DNA of 45,071 bases. Origin: Syntrophaceae bacterium. GTDB lineage: Bacteria > Desulfobacterota > Syntrophia > Syntrophales > Smithellaceae. The stretch spans positions 1-45,071 of the forward strand of contig JAGPFA010000021.1 in NCBI GenBank assembly GCA_018056765.1, in the 5' to 3' direction. The notes under the pieces were generated by a model. It was not told where the DNA came from. It saw only the letters and a program-made list of their open reading frames with translations, and searched no databases. The position numbers and the translations under genes are program-made. Shown piece after piece: positions 23,265 through 30,336 of this stretch. Each line of letters starts with the position of its first letter. Position 1 is the stretch's first letter.

Positions 23265-23398
23265 ACTTTCCTCCTTTAAAGTTAACTCAAGAAGCGCCGC
23301 AAACAACTGACAAAACTGAGCAAAGCAAAAAACGCTCAGTCTCCGGCTTCCTGGACAAAATAAACTTGCGTGAAAATCTTTAATTGGAAAACTGTGCT

Positions 23399-23427
23399 CT
23401 TTTAAAAGAGAGATGCTAAAATGTCAA
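23399..23427 (-). promoter_or_regulatory. sigma70-type promoter for the psiF-like gene
   Basis: Minus strand TTGACA (23427-23422), 17-bp spacer, TAAAAG (23404-23399), about 135 bp upstream of the gene. Between it and the gene is a 7-bp hairpin ACTGAGC/GCTCAGT (about 23310-23340). The rest of the 306-bp gap to the metallo-hydrolase holds nothing I can identify. Confidence 0.45.
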
Positions 23428-23570
23428 GTAAAGTTTTAAAAATAATCGCCCGGCTTTTTTGCGCCGCAAGACAGGGTAAGACGAAGGGACAACTTCATCG
23501 CCGGGCACAATGGTTGTCTTACACAAACGCGTTAAATACGTCTGCTTTCCTCACGAACCAAGATACGGAG

Positions 23571-24320
23571 TTATTTCAGACGCTCCTCGGTAATGACCAT
23601 TCCGGCACCCAGCGGGATGAAACGCTTTCCGTACTCGCGCGGGAATAATTTTCTGGCCCGCTCGCCGCTGCAGTGGGAGGGGGCGGCGTAGCGCACCCCC
23701 AGCGATTTAAACTCTGCAATGATCCCCAGGATTTCCTCATCCGTGTTATCCAGTATGTGAAATCCGCCCATTACCAGCGCGATCTTTTCTTCGGGGAAAA
23801 AGCCTTTTGCGGTTTGTACAATCATGACGATGCCCGGATGGGCACAGCCGGTGATGACCACAATACCCGCCTGCGTCTTCAGGACCACGGCCTGCTCCGG
23901 CGTGTGTCCGCCCATTTCACCTGTCGTAAAAAAACCCGGATAGATCTCACGCGGCCCGTCCTCCACCGATACTTTTATCCCGTAGCGCTTCATGTCCTGT
24001 TTAAAATGGCTGGAAAAAGATTTGGGCACCAGCGCTTCCAGACGGCGATTGACATCAACGATTGTATAAATACCGCCTGTGTGATCCCAATGCTGGTGTG
24101 AAATCATTAAGAGGTCAATGTCCGCTGGATCAATGCCGAGTCTTGCCATATTACGCGACAATACAAGACCGTCACTGCCGGTATCGAACAGGGTCGTTGT
24201 GCCGCGATGATTGATGAGACAGGAAAAGCCCCAACAGGCCTCCATATCATCGCGTGCTGTGTAGTTGTCGCAAATAACGGTCACAAGCGGGTAACTCCCG
24301 CCGGATGTCCTGGCTTTCAT
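23571..24320 (-). CDS. MBL-fold metallo-hydrolase, COG1237-like
   Basis: A 249-residue metallo-beta-lactamase-fold protein with the metal motif SHQHWDHTGG (HxHxDH at about residues 75-80), TGCAHPGI, MGGFHIL and PSHCSG. That set of motifs matches the COG1237 group (annotated as 7,8-dihydropterin-6-yl-methyl-4-aminobenzene phosphate synthase-like), whose reaction in bacteria is unsettled. A longer paralogue is at 33754-34728. It starts 6 bp after the scaffold-protein gene, so the two are one operon. Confidence 0.85.
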   Translation of the reverse strand: MKARTSGGSYPLVTVICDNYTARDDMEACWGFSCLINHRGTTTLFDTGSDGLVLSRNMARLGIDPADIDLLMISHQHWDHTGGIYTIVDVNRRLEALVPKSFSSHFKQDMKRYGIKVSVEDGPREIYPGFFTTGEMGGHTPEQAVVLKTQAGIVVITGCAHPGIVMIVQTAKGFFPEEKIALVMGGFHILDNTDEEILGIIAEFKSLGVRYAAPSHCSGERARKLFPREYGKRFIPLGAGMVITEERLK

Positions 24321-24326
24321 GGTATC

Positions 24327-24770
24327 TTACCTTTTCTTTCCGACGGCGTATTGCCGGAGCGCCTGGTGAAATGTTTTGGCGGCAAGGAGAGCACAGTGTT
24401 TGGATTCATCGGGCATGCCTCCCAGGTGTTCCAGAATCGTGCTCTGGCTGATTTTGAGGCATTCGCGCACCGCAGCCCCCTTGGCCATCACAGTGGCGGC
24501 GGAGCCGGCCGCGTGCGAGGTCATGCAGCCGTCGGTCGTATAAGTGATATCGACAATCTTATCGTTTTGGATTTTCAAAAACATCTCCATGGTGTCGCCG
24601 CAGGGCCCCTTGATTTTAGCATAGCCGTCGGGACGGTCCAGGATCCCGCAATTGCGCGGTGCGTTCCCGTAATCAATTACCCTTTCGGAGAGGCCGCCGG
24701 TAATCTTCTCCATCAGTAAGTCGATCATTTCTTTTTTGATCTGTTCGTCTGTCTTTTGTTTCTGTTGCAC
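24327..24770 (-). CDS. NifU/IscU-like iron-sulfur scaffold protein
   Basis: A 147-residue NifU N-terminal-type scaffold. The three cluster-ligand cysteines are visible in GPCGDTMEM, DGCMTSHAAGSAAT and SKHCALLAAKT. It assembles Fe-S clusters on cysteine-derived sulfur for transfer to apoproteins. No IscS, IscR or other isc gene is in the window. The start shown is GTG at 24770; ATG at 24728 is an alternative. Cotranscribed with the MBL gene downstream. Confidence 0.85.
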   Translation of the reverse strand: MQQKQKTDEQIKKEMIDLLMEKITGGLSERVIDYGNAPRNCGILDRPDGYAKIKGPCGDTMEMFLKIQNDKIVDITYTTDGCMTSHAAGSAATVMAKGAAVRECLKISQSTILEHLGGMPDESKHCALLAAKTFHQALRQYAVGKKR

Positions 24771-24834
24771 TTCTCAACTCCTGAAAAATAATCCATAGCC
24801 GGTCGCTTTCATTATATCGCGAAAGCCGCTTTTC

Positions 24835-25233
24835 TCAAAGGATCTGTTTGCCCGCATCGGGACCTGACTTGACGATATAGACACCTGTGATTTTTCCCAC
24901 AATTGCCGACTTGGGTTTTAGCGTTGCCTTGAGGCTATGTACCCATTCCACATTGTGCCGGAAAATTTCTCCTTCAGTGTGGATGGTGATATCGGCCTTG
25001 ACCTGGTAACCTTCCTTTTCTCCCCACCACGCCAGTGCGATTCTGGGGTTTTCCCTCAGGTTGGCCAGGGTTTTGCCAAAATACTGATCTGATATCAAAA
25101 GAGTTTCATCATCCAGAAATTTGACCGCGCCGATCGGCACGACATTGGGGAGACCGTCTTTCGACGCGGTGGACAAAAACATCAATTTAGTACCCTTTAG
25201 GCTGTCTTTGATCTCTTCGGTAACTTTAACCAT
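24835..25233 (-). CDS. pyridoxamine 5'-phosphate oxidase-like FMN-binding protein
   Basis: A 132-residue split-barrel protein of the PPOX class (KVTEEIKDSLKGTKLMFLSTASKDGLPNVVPIGAVKFLDDETLLISD). Members bind FMN, F420 or haem; most short ones are of unknown substrate. ATG 25233 has CAGGAGG ahead of it. The TGA end is ordinary: no conserved sequence or hairpin follows it. Confidence 0.85.
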   Translation of the reverse strand: MVKVTEEIKDSLKGTKLMFLSTASKDGLPNVVPIGAVKFLDDETLLISDQYFGKTLANLRENPRIALAWWGEKEGYQVKADITIHTEGEIFRHNVEWVHSLKATLKPKSAIVGKITGVYIVKSGPDAGKQIL

Positions 25234-25280
25234 TTTATGCCTCCTGATATGTAAGACCAAACGTCGCGCCCGGCTCTGAA

Positions 25281-26081
25281 TTACAGATTTTTCAGCAACG
25301 ATGCGGGGCCGCTCATGGTCAGATATAGTAAAAAAACAATCCCGATAACGATACGATAGTAGCCGAACACTTTAAAGCCGTGGTTTTGTACAAAGCGAAC
25401 AAAAAGCATCACCGCAACCCAGGCGGAAAGAAAAGCTCCGATAAAGCCGCAGGCCAGAAGCATAATTTCAGCCGAACCGACAACAGCGTCTGTTTTCAGA
25501 AGATCATAGCCGGTGGCGGCCAACATCGTGGGCACGGCCAGAAGAAAGGAAAATTCTGTCGCCTGCTTTTTGTCCAGGCCGTTGAATACACCGCCTATAA
25601 TCGTCGCCGCGGCACGCGACACACCCGGAATCATCGAAAGACACTGGATAAGCCCGATAAAAAAAGCGTTTTTATAAGATATATCCTCAGGTGCGGCATA
25701 CCGGCTTTCGCGGGCGACCACTTGTTTGTCGATGGCAATCAGAACGATGCCACCCGCCACGAGCGCCAGCGAAACGCCCAGCGGGTTGAACAAATACGTT
25801 TTGATCGTTTTGTACGCCAGAAAACCGACTATTGCTGTCGGTATGAAGGCGATGCCCAGCTTGATATAGATTTGCCTGCTCTGAAGAAAACGCCTGTAAT
25901 AAAGCATCACGATGGCGGCAATCGCACCCAGTTGAATCGCAATGGTAAAGGTTTTTACGAAAGCCTGATCATGGATTTTCATCATATAGGAGGCCAGAAT
26001 CATATGCCCGGTCGAGGAGACGGGCAGAAATTCGGTGGCTCCTTCCACGATGGAGAGTATCACCGCCTGCACAATGTCCAT
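25281..26081 (-). CDS. uppP: undecaprenyl-diphosphatase UppP (BacA)
   Basis: A 266-residue polytopic membrane enzyme that recycles the lipid carrier for peptidoglycan and polysaccharide synthesis by removing one phosphate from undecaprenyl diphosphate. Both signature motifs are present: EGATEFLPVSSTGH (residues 13-26) and PGVSRAAATIIGG (about 160-172). Seven to eight hydrophobic segments. Length is normal. It may confer bacitracin resistance, as in other bacteria. Confidence 0.95.
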   Translation of the reverse strand: MDIVQAVILSIVEGATEFLPVSSTGHMILASYMMKIHDQAFVKTFTIAIQLGAIAAIVMLYYRRFLQSRQIYIKLGIAFIPTAIVGFLAYKTIKTYLFNPLGVSLALVAGGIVLIAIDKQVVARESRYAAPEDISYKNAFFIGLIQCLSMIPGVSRAAATIIGGVFNGLDKKQATEFSFLLAVPTMLAATGYDLLKTDAVVGSAEIMLLACGFIGAFLSAWVAVMLFVRFVQNHGFKVFGYYRIVIGIVFLLYLTMSGPASLLKNL

Positions 26082-26173
26082 ATGGTTCCCCTTGAACTAT
26101 TCGACGGTTTCGTCTATTATGGATTTGTATGATAAACAAGTTTTTTCTTAAACATCTAAATTAAACGGGCGGT

Positions 26174-26383
26174 ATGTCATCAAAAAACAAAGCAAAAACG
26201 ATAGTAAAAAAAACTGTTTTTCCGGGGACGGAAAAATTTGACGCTGACGAGGAACTAATTGATCTTCCGCCGGGCGGAGGATGAAACGCCGCCATAGAAT
26301 CCGGGGCGGTACGCTTCCCGGACGATTTTTCCCGGTGGCTGCTGAAACTGCTGAAAAAGAGCCCAAAAGACCGGCATGAATGA
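26174..26383 (+). CDS. 69-residue selenoprotein candidate of unknown family
   Basis: A frame starting MSSKNKAKTIVKKTVFPG, acidic in the middle (KFDADEELIDLPPGGG), meets TGA at 26282-26284 (residue 37) and continues in the same frame as NAAIESGAVRFPDDFSRWLL, then KLLKKSPKDRHE and a stop. Both halves look protein-like, the second as an amphipathic helix. The TGA follows three Gly codons (GGG-U-NAA), as would suit a redox or metal site. A hairpin with stem TCCGGG/CCCGGA and inner GCG-GTA-CGC follows. No strong ribosome site is visible. I know no named family. It lies 78 bp before the PAC2 gene. Minus-strand frames across here lack motifs. Confidence 0.55.
26300..26322 (+). promoter_or_regulatory. 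candidate SECIS element in 69-aa gene
   Basis: TCCGGG pairs with CCCGGA around an inner GCG/CGC stem and a GTA loop, with a two-base bulge. The hairpin begins 15 nt, and its apical loop 24 nt, after the TGA. Confidence 0.5.
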
Positions 26384-26460
26384 AACTGTGCAAAAAAACC
26401 GGTCATCGCGCGCCTGTAAATGCTTTTGCCTCATTGAGGCGGGAAAGGCCGGAACGATTC

Positions 26461-27354
26461 ATGGATCACTGTATCACATTTTGTCGGGCGCCTGAACTGG
26501 TTAACCCTTATATGCTGATCGGCTACCGTGGCTGGCTCAATGCCGGCGAGATCAGCGCCGGCTCCATCGACTATCTGCGCCGGCTGCTCGGTGCACGCAG
26601 ATTCGCCTACATCGAACCGCAAAGCTTTTATATCTGGCAGGTTCCCGGCTACGACCCGTCACAGATCATGAGACCTTACACGGTGGTGGAAGCGGGCATC
26701 GTAAAATCCGTTGGTGAGCCTACCAACGATTTTTATTTCTGGAAAAGCGCCGCCGGAAATGATCTGATTCTTTTTACCGGCCATGAGCCGAACCTGGCCT
26801 GGCCGCAGTTTGCAGCGGCCATTTTGAGCGTGGCAAAGCGTTATCATGTGCGACGGCTCTTCACGCTGGGTGCCATTTTCGACCGTGTTCCGCACACGCG
26901 GGAAACAGGGTTTTATGCCGTGCTGAGCCTGGCGGAAATGAAACGGGAATTCCATCAATTCCCCCTTTTGAGCTATTCAGGCCCATCGAGCTTTTCCACT
27001 TTGCTCATGGATTATGCGGCCAGGGAAAATCTTGAAGCCGCCAGTATCGTTGCCCGCATACCGCCTTATATCCAGACCTTCAATGAAAAGATCGCCTATG
27101 AGGTACTCAGCAGGATACTTGCTCATACCTCGCTGGACATCGACCTTGGTGATCTGAAAAAAACCGGCGACATGGTAACAGAGCTGATGAACAGGGATTT
27201 CCGGCAGAGCAAAGAATCCATGGCCCATCTTCGCAAGCTTGAAGAGCTCTACGACACAGCATCTCTGCAGGGCCACGGCCTTCACGAGGCGGCCATCAGC
27301 GAACTGATGCAGGAGATGGTGGTCGCGAAAAAAGGTGGCCGCAAACCACATTGA
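26461..27354 (+). CDS. PAC2 family protein
   Basis: A 297-residue member of the PAC2 (proteasome assembly chaperone 2-like) family, found in archaea and many bacteria. Typical features are the start (PELVNPYMLIGYRGWLNAGEISAGSIDYL), DLILFTGHEPNLAWPQFAAAILSVAKRYHVRRLFTLGAIFDRVPHTR and SFSTLLMDYAAREN. The bacterial function is not known. The gene precedes the acyl-CoA synthetase-like gene by 150 bp on the same strand; joint work on one pathway is only an inference. Confidence 0.85.
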   Translation: MDHCITFCRAPELVNPYMLIGYRGWLNAGEISAGSIDYLRRLLGARRFAYIEPQSFYIWQVPGYDPSQIMRPYTVVEAGIVKSVGEPTNDFYFWKSAAGNDLILFTGHEPNLAWPQFAAAILSVAKRYHVRRLFTLGAIFDRVPHTRETGFYAVLSLAEMKREFHQFPLLSYSGPSSFSTLLMDYAARENLEAASIVARIPPYIQTFNEKIAYEVLSRILAHTSLDIDLGDLKKTGDMVTELMNRDFRQSKESMAHLRKLEELYDTASLQGHGLHEAAISELMQEMVVAKKGGRKPH

Positions 27355-27504
27355 CGGCGGGGCTTACGGGGCTTTCCAAAAAATCCGCGACAGGCGGCCG
27401 GCAATTGCCAGGGGCGCGAATGCCTCCGTCCCGGACAATAAATTTTTATAAACCAAGTAACGGCCGGACACCGCCACGGCTTTTTCAAAAGGTGATAAAA
27501 TCAT

Positions 27505-28929
27505 ATGGCAGACAAAGTCCATCTTCTTGAGTCGTTTTGCAACCCCCGCAGCATCGCCCTTTTCGGCAGCATGCAGGAAAACTGGTTTTTCGGTGCTGCT
27601 GTGATAATCGGCGATCTGCTCAAATGGAATTACACCGGGCGCATTTACCCGATTCATCCATCAGCGCAGACAGTGTATGGGATCAAGGTTTACCCGGATC
27701 TGGGCCTGACCGATAGCGTACCGGAGCTTGCCATCGTGGTCACATCTTACAGGCATGTGCCACAGATTCTGCATCAGTGCGGTACCAAAGGGGTGAAAAG
27801 CGCGCTTGTCGTCTCCGACGGCTTCGGTGAGGCGGGCGCCGAAGGCAGGCAAAGGGAAAAAGAGCTCCTTGAAATCGCCCAGCTCTACGGGATGCGCATC
27901 ATGGGGCCGAACACCGTGGGGGTTTTCAACTCGGAGAACTGGTTCACCACCATTCCCTATGACCGCGGCTACGAATACAGCAGACAGGGAAAACTGTCAT
28001 TGATCACCCAGACAGGCATGTACAGTCCACAGGCGATGGGCTGGCATGAATACCAGCCGGGAGTCAACAAGGTTATCGACCTGGGTAATATGTGCGATGT
28101 GGATGAGACGGATTGCCTGGAATATCTGCGTGAAGACGAAAGCACCGGGGTGATTTCTCTTTATATGGAGCACTCCAGACGGGCGGGGGCATTTCTCGAT
28201 GAGCTCAAAAAAACATCGCTTAAAAAACCGGTTTTATGCCTGATGCCGGGCGGCTCACCCGGTGCCCGGGCAGCCATGGCCTCCCATACCGGCTCGATGG
28301 CCGGAAATGCCGCTCTGTACAATGCGGCTCTCAAGCAGGGCGGGGCCCTGCGTGTTCTGGAATACGAAGACCTGCGCGACTGCGCCAGTGTTTTTTTGCG
28401 CTACCCACTGCCACGGGGCAACCGGCTGGGCGTTTTGACCTTCTCCGGCGCGGTCGGCATCCAGTGCATTGAAACCGCCGAGGCGAACGGCCTCACTCTT
28501 GCATCGCTTTCTCCTGAAAGTAAAAACAAACTTGCCGGGCTGAACACTACACTGGGGAATCATCCCATCGATGTCGGGCCCGCATCGGCCACGGCCGGCG
28601 AACGTATATTCGATCTTTATAAAAAATGCTTCGATGCCCTCCGGGAGGATAAAAACGTCGATTGTATCTACATAAACGGATATGTCTCCGGAGGGCTGCG
28701 GGCTATCTACTACCGGGAGCTTCTGGAGTATATAGGTTCTTTTACGGATAAGCCTGTTGCCGCCTGGTGCTATGGGACCTCGGACGAGCTCATCCACGAG
28801 TTCGGCCGGCTGACCCAGGACTGCGGGATTCCGTTTTACACGACAACCGGCAAAGCCATCCGTTCTCTGGCCTATATGGCACGCTACGCGCGCTGGAAAA
28901 AAATGGTAACGGGCGGGCGCTTACGGTAA
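27505..28929 (+). CDS. ADP-forming acyl-CoA synthetase alpha-type protein, second paralogue
   Basis: A 474-residue protein of the same family as 15048-16514. The N-terminal CoA-binding domain (SIALFGSMQENWFFGAAVIIGDLL, to MGPNTVGVFN) and ligase domains with the phosphohistidine loop ASHTGSMAG (about 261) are clear. It lacks an ATP-grasp domain. The loop before the His is changed relative to the first paralogue, so substrates may differ. AAGGTG lies upstream of the ATG. A terminator overlaps the end of the gene. Confidence 0.86.
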   Translation: MADKVHLLESFCNPRSIALFGSMQENWFFGAAVIIGDLLKWNYTGRIYPIHPSAQTVYGIKVYPDLGLTDSVPELAIVVTSYRHVPQILHQCGTKGVKSALVVSDGFGEAGAEGRQREKELLEIAQLYGMRIMGPNTVGVFNSENWFTTIPYDRGYEYSRQGKLSLITQTGMYSPQAMGWHEYQPGVNKVIDLGNMCDVDETDCLEYLREDESTGVISLYMEHSRRAGAFLDELKKTSLKKPVLCLMPGGSPGARAAMASHTGSMAGNAALYNAALKQGGALRVLEYEDLRDCASVFLRYPLPRGNRLGVLTFSGAVGIQCIETAEANGLTLASLSPESKNKLAGLNTTLGNHPIDVGPASATAGERIFDLYKKCFDALREDKNVDCIYINGYVSGGLRAIYYRELLEYIGSFTDKPVAAWCYGTSDELIHEFGRLTQDCGIPFYTTTGKAIRSLAYMARYARWKKMVTGGRLR

Positions 28930-28945
28930 AGGGCCCGCCCGTATT
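28909..28945 (+). terminator. rho-independent terminator
   Basis: ACGGGCGGGC (28909-28918) pairs with GCCCGCCCGT (28933-28942) and is followed by ATTT. The 5' arm lies inside the last codons of the CoA synthetase gene. Confidence 0.65.
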
Positions 28946-28970
28946 TGTGAACCACTGCCTGTGTCACTTC

Positions 28971-29513
28971 TCAGGGTAGTCGCTGGTCGATCACTTCCAG
29001 GAGAGTTTTCGTCTGATCGGGTAAAAGCCCGAATCCCATGTCCCTGCGGTAGATCACGTTCATTTTCTGATCGATGATCAGATAAACACGCTTTGACCAT
29101 GGAATAATCCAGTGATCCGCATCATAGAGTTTGGCGACTTTCCCTTTTTCATCGACCAGAAGCGTCATGTCTTTAAGTCCGTGATCGGCGATGAACTTGC
29201 GGTGCGACTCCGCCCCGTCACGTGACAGGCCCAGAATTTTCACTTTTCTTTGTTCGTATTCGGCGATGTTTTGTTGAAACTCAACAAACTGGCGGATTCA
29301 GAGGCCCGTGTTATCCTTGGGGTAAAAAGCCAGCACCACGCCACGGTAGTCTTGCAAAGTTTCACTAAGTGTCCACGTCTTTCCATCCTGGTCCGCCAGC
29401 GAAAAATCGGCGGCCGGCGCCGTCGGCATCTCATCCACTTTGATCTCTCCTCCCGCACAGGACAGCAATGACGCGGCAAGAAGCAGCAAAAAAATGATTT
29501 TTACGTATCGCAT
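28971..29513 (-). CDS. lipoprotein peroxiredoxin with Sec at the peroxidatic position
   Basis: Read through TGA 29298-29300, this is a 180-residue thiol peroxidase of the AhpC/TSA-BCP fold. The signal ends in lipobox LLSC (C19), so it should be anchored outside the inner membrane. VVLAFYPKDNTGL-U-IRQFVEFQ matches the family pattern FYPKDxTPGCTxE, so Sec72 replaces the peroxidatic Cys. The remaining thioredoxin fold follows in frame (KILGLSRDGAESHRKFIADHGL, ending in a BCP-like VIYRRDMGFG). No resolving Cys is evident, so an external thiol is needed. GGGAGG precedes ATG 29513. It is the last gene of a redox operon with the AhpC-type gene and CoA-disulfide reductase. Confidence 0.87.
29271..29287 (-). 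promoter_or_regulatory. candidate SECIS element in lipoprotein peroxiredoxin gene
   Basis: Minus strand TTGTTGA-GTT-TCAACAA, a perfect 7-bp stem with a GU loop beginning 17 nt after the TGA. Confidence 0.75.
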
Positions 29514-29536
29514 ACCAGCCTCCCGGCTTAAAAGAT

Positions 29537-29565
29537 GGCCTGCGGGATATAATTTCCCGCAGGCC
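29537..29565 (-). terminator. hairpin after AhpC-type gene
   Basis: GGCCTGCGGGA (29537-29547) pairs with TCCCGCAGGCC (29555-29565), an 11-bp stem; on the minus strand it is followed by ATCTTTTAAG. It lies between the two peroxiredoxin genes and may reduce expression of the distal one. Confidence 0.7.
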
Positions 29566-29580
29566 GTTTACGATTGATAC

Positions 29581-30306
29581 TTAATCATCAAACGCCATGG
29601 AAGTCTTCCAGACCTCCCAGACCTTACCGACCAGCTTCGGCCCCGGCTTCAGAGTCATTTTTCCGGGCCGCCAGCCCGAAGGTGTGGCCTCCGTGCCTTT
29701 GCTGTTACGCACATGCTGGAAGGCCTGAATCTGACGGATGCTCTCATTGACATTGCGTCCCACCGGCGGGGTGAGTACTTCAAAGCCCTGGATGACACCG
29801 TCCGGGTCGATGATAAACCTGCCGCGTGCTTCTACACCCGCATTTTCCAGATAGACGCCGAAGACGCTCCCCACCTTGCCGCCTCCGTCGGAGAGCATGG
29901 GGAAGGGCACGCCGCCTTTGACCATCTTGGACAGTTCATGATCATCCCACATCTTGTGCACAAAGACACTGTCCACACTCATGGAGAGCACTTCCACACC
30001 CAGTTTCTGAAACTCGGGGTATTTCTCCGCGACCGCGGAGATTTCGGTCGCTCAGACAAATGTGAAGTCACCCGGGTAGAAACACAGAACCACCCATTTC
30101 CCCAGATAATCGGATAATTGAACATTGATAAATTTGCCCTTGTGATATGCCGGCGCCGTAAAGTCCGGCGCTTTTTCGCCTACTGTCACCATGCTTTTTA
30201 CCTCCCTGGTTATTTGCTGTTGCGAGTCTTCCTTTTTTACCTCCGGTTTCACACCGACCGGCCCGCCTGTGGGTCTGGCGCAACCGGCCTTGATTTCTTC
30301 AGCCAT
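29581..30306 (-). CDS. AhpC-type peroxiredoxin with Sec at the peroxidatic position
   Basis: Read through TGA 30052-30054, this is a 241-residue AhpC/Prx1-type peroxidase. [25 protein letters not shown] matches FYPxDFTFVCPTE, so Sec85 replaces the peroxidatic Cys. The last third is typical ([34 protein letters not shown]). At the place of the resolving Cys (EVCPANW in AhpC) it has EATPSGW, so it behaves as a one-selenol enzyme without its own partner Cys. The N-terminus has an extra 38 residues with one Cys before [16 protein letters not shown] precedes ATG 30306. Its length matches the family once read through. Confidence 0.92.
30025..30040 (-). promoter_or_regulatory. candidate SECIS element in AhpC-type gene
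   Basis: Minus strand CTCCGC-GGTC-GCGGAG, a perfect 6-bp stem with a GGTC loop beginning 17 nt after the TGA; a textbook bacterial layout. Confidence 0.85.
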
Positions 30307-30336
30307 CAGAGCACATCCTCCTTTCGTGGTATTTTC

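Noticed and set aside
24835..24837. TGA at the end of the pyridoxamine oxidase-like gene as Sec
   Set aside because: The protein has normal family length and the sequence after the TGA is not protein-like or followed by a SECIS hairpin.
26148..26406. Two overlapping minus-strand frames opposite the 69-residue candidate
   Set aside because: Ser/Pro/Phe-rich, without motif or ribosome site; the plus-strand readthrough frame is more protein-like.
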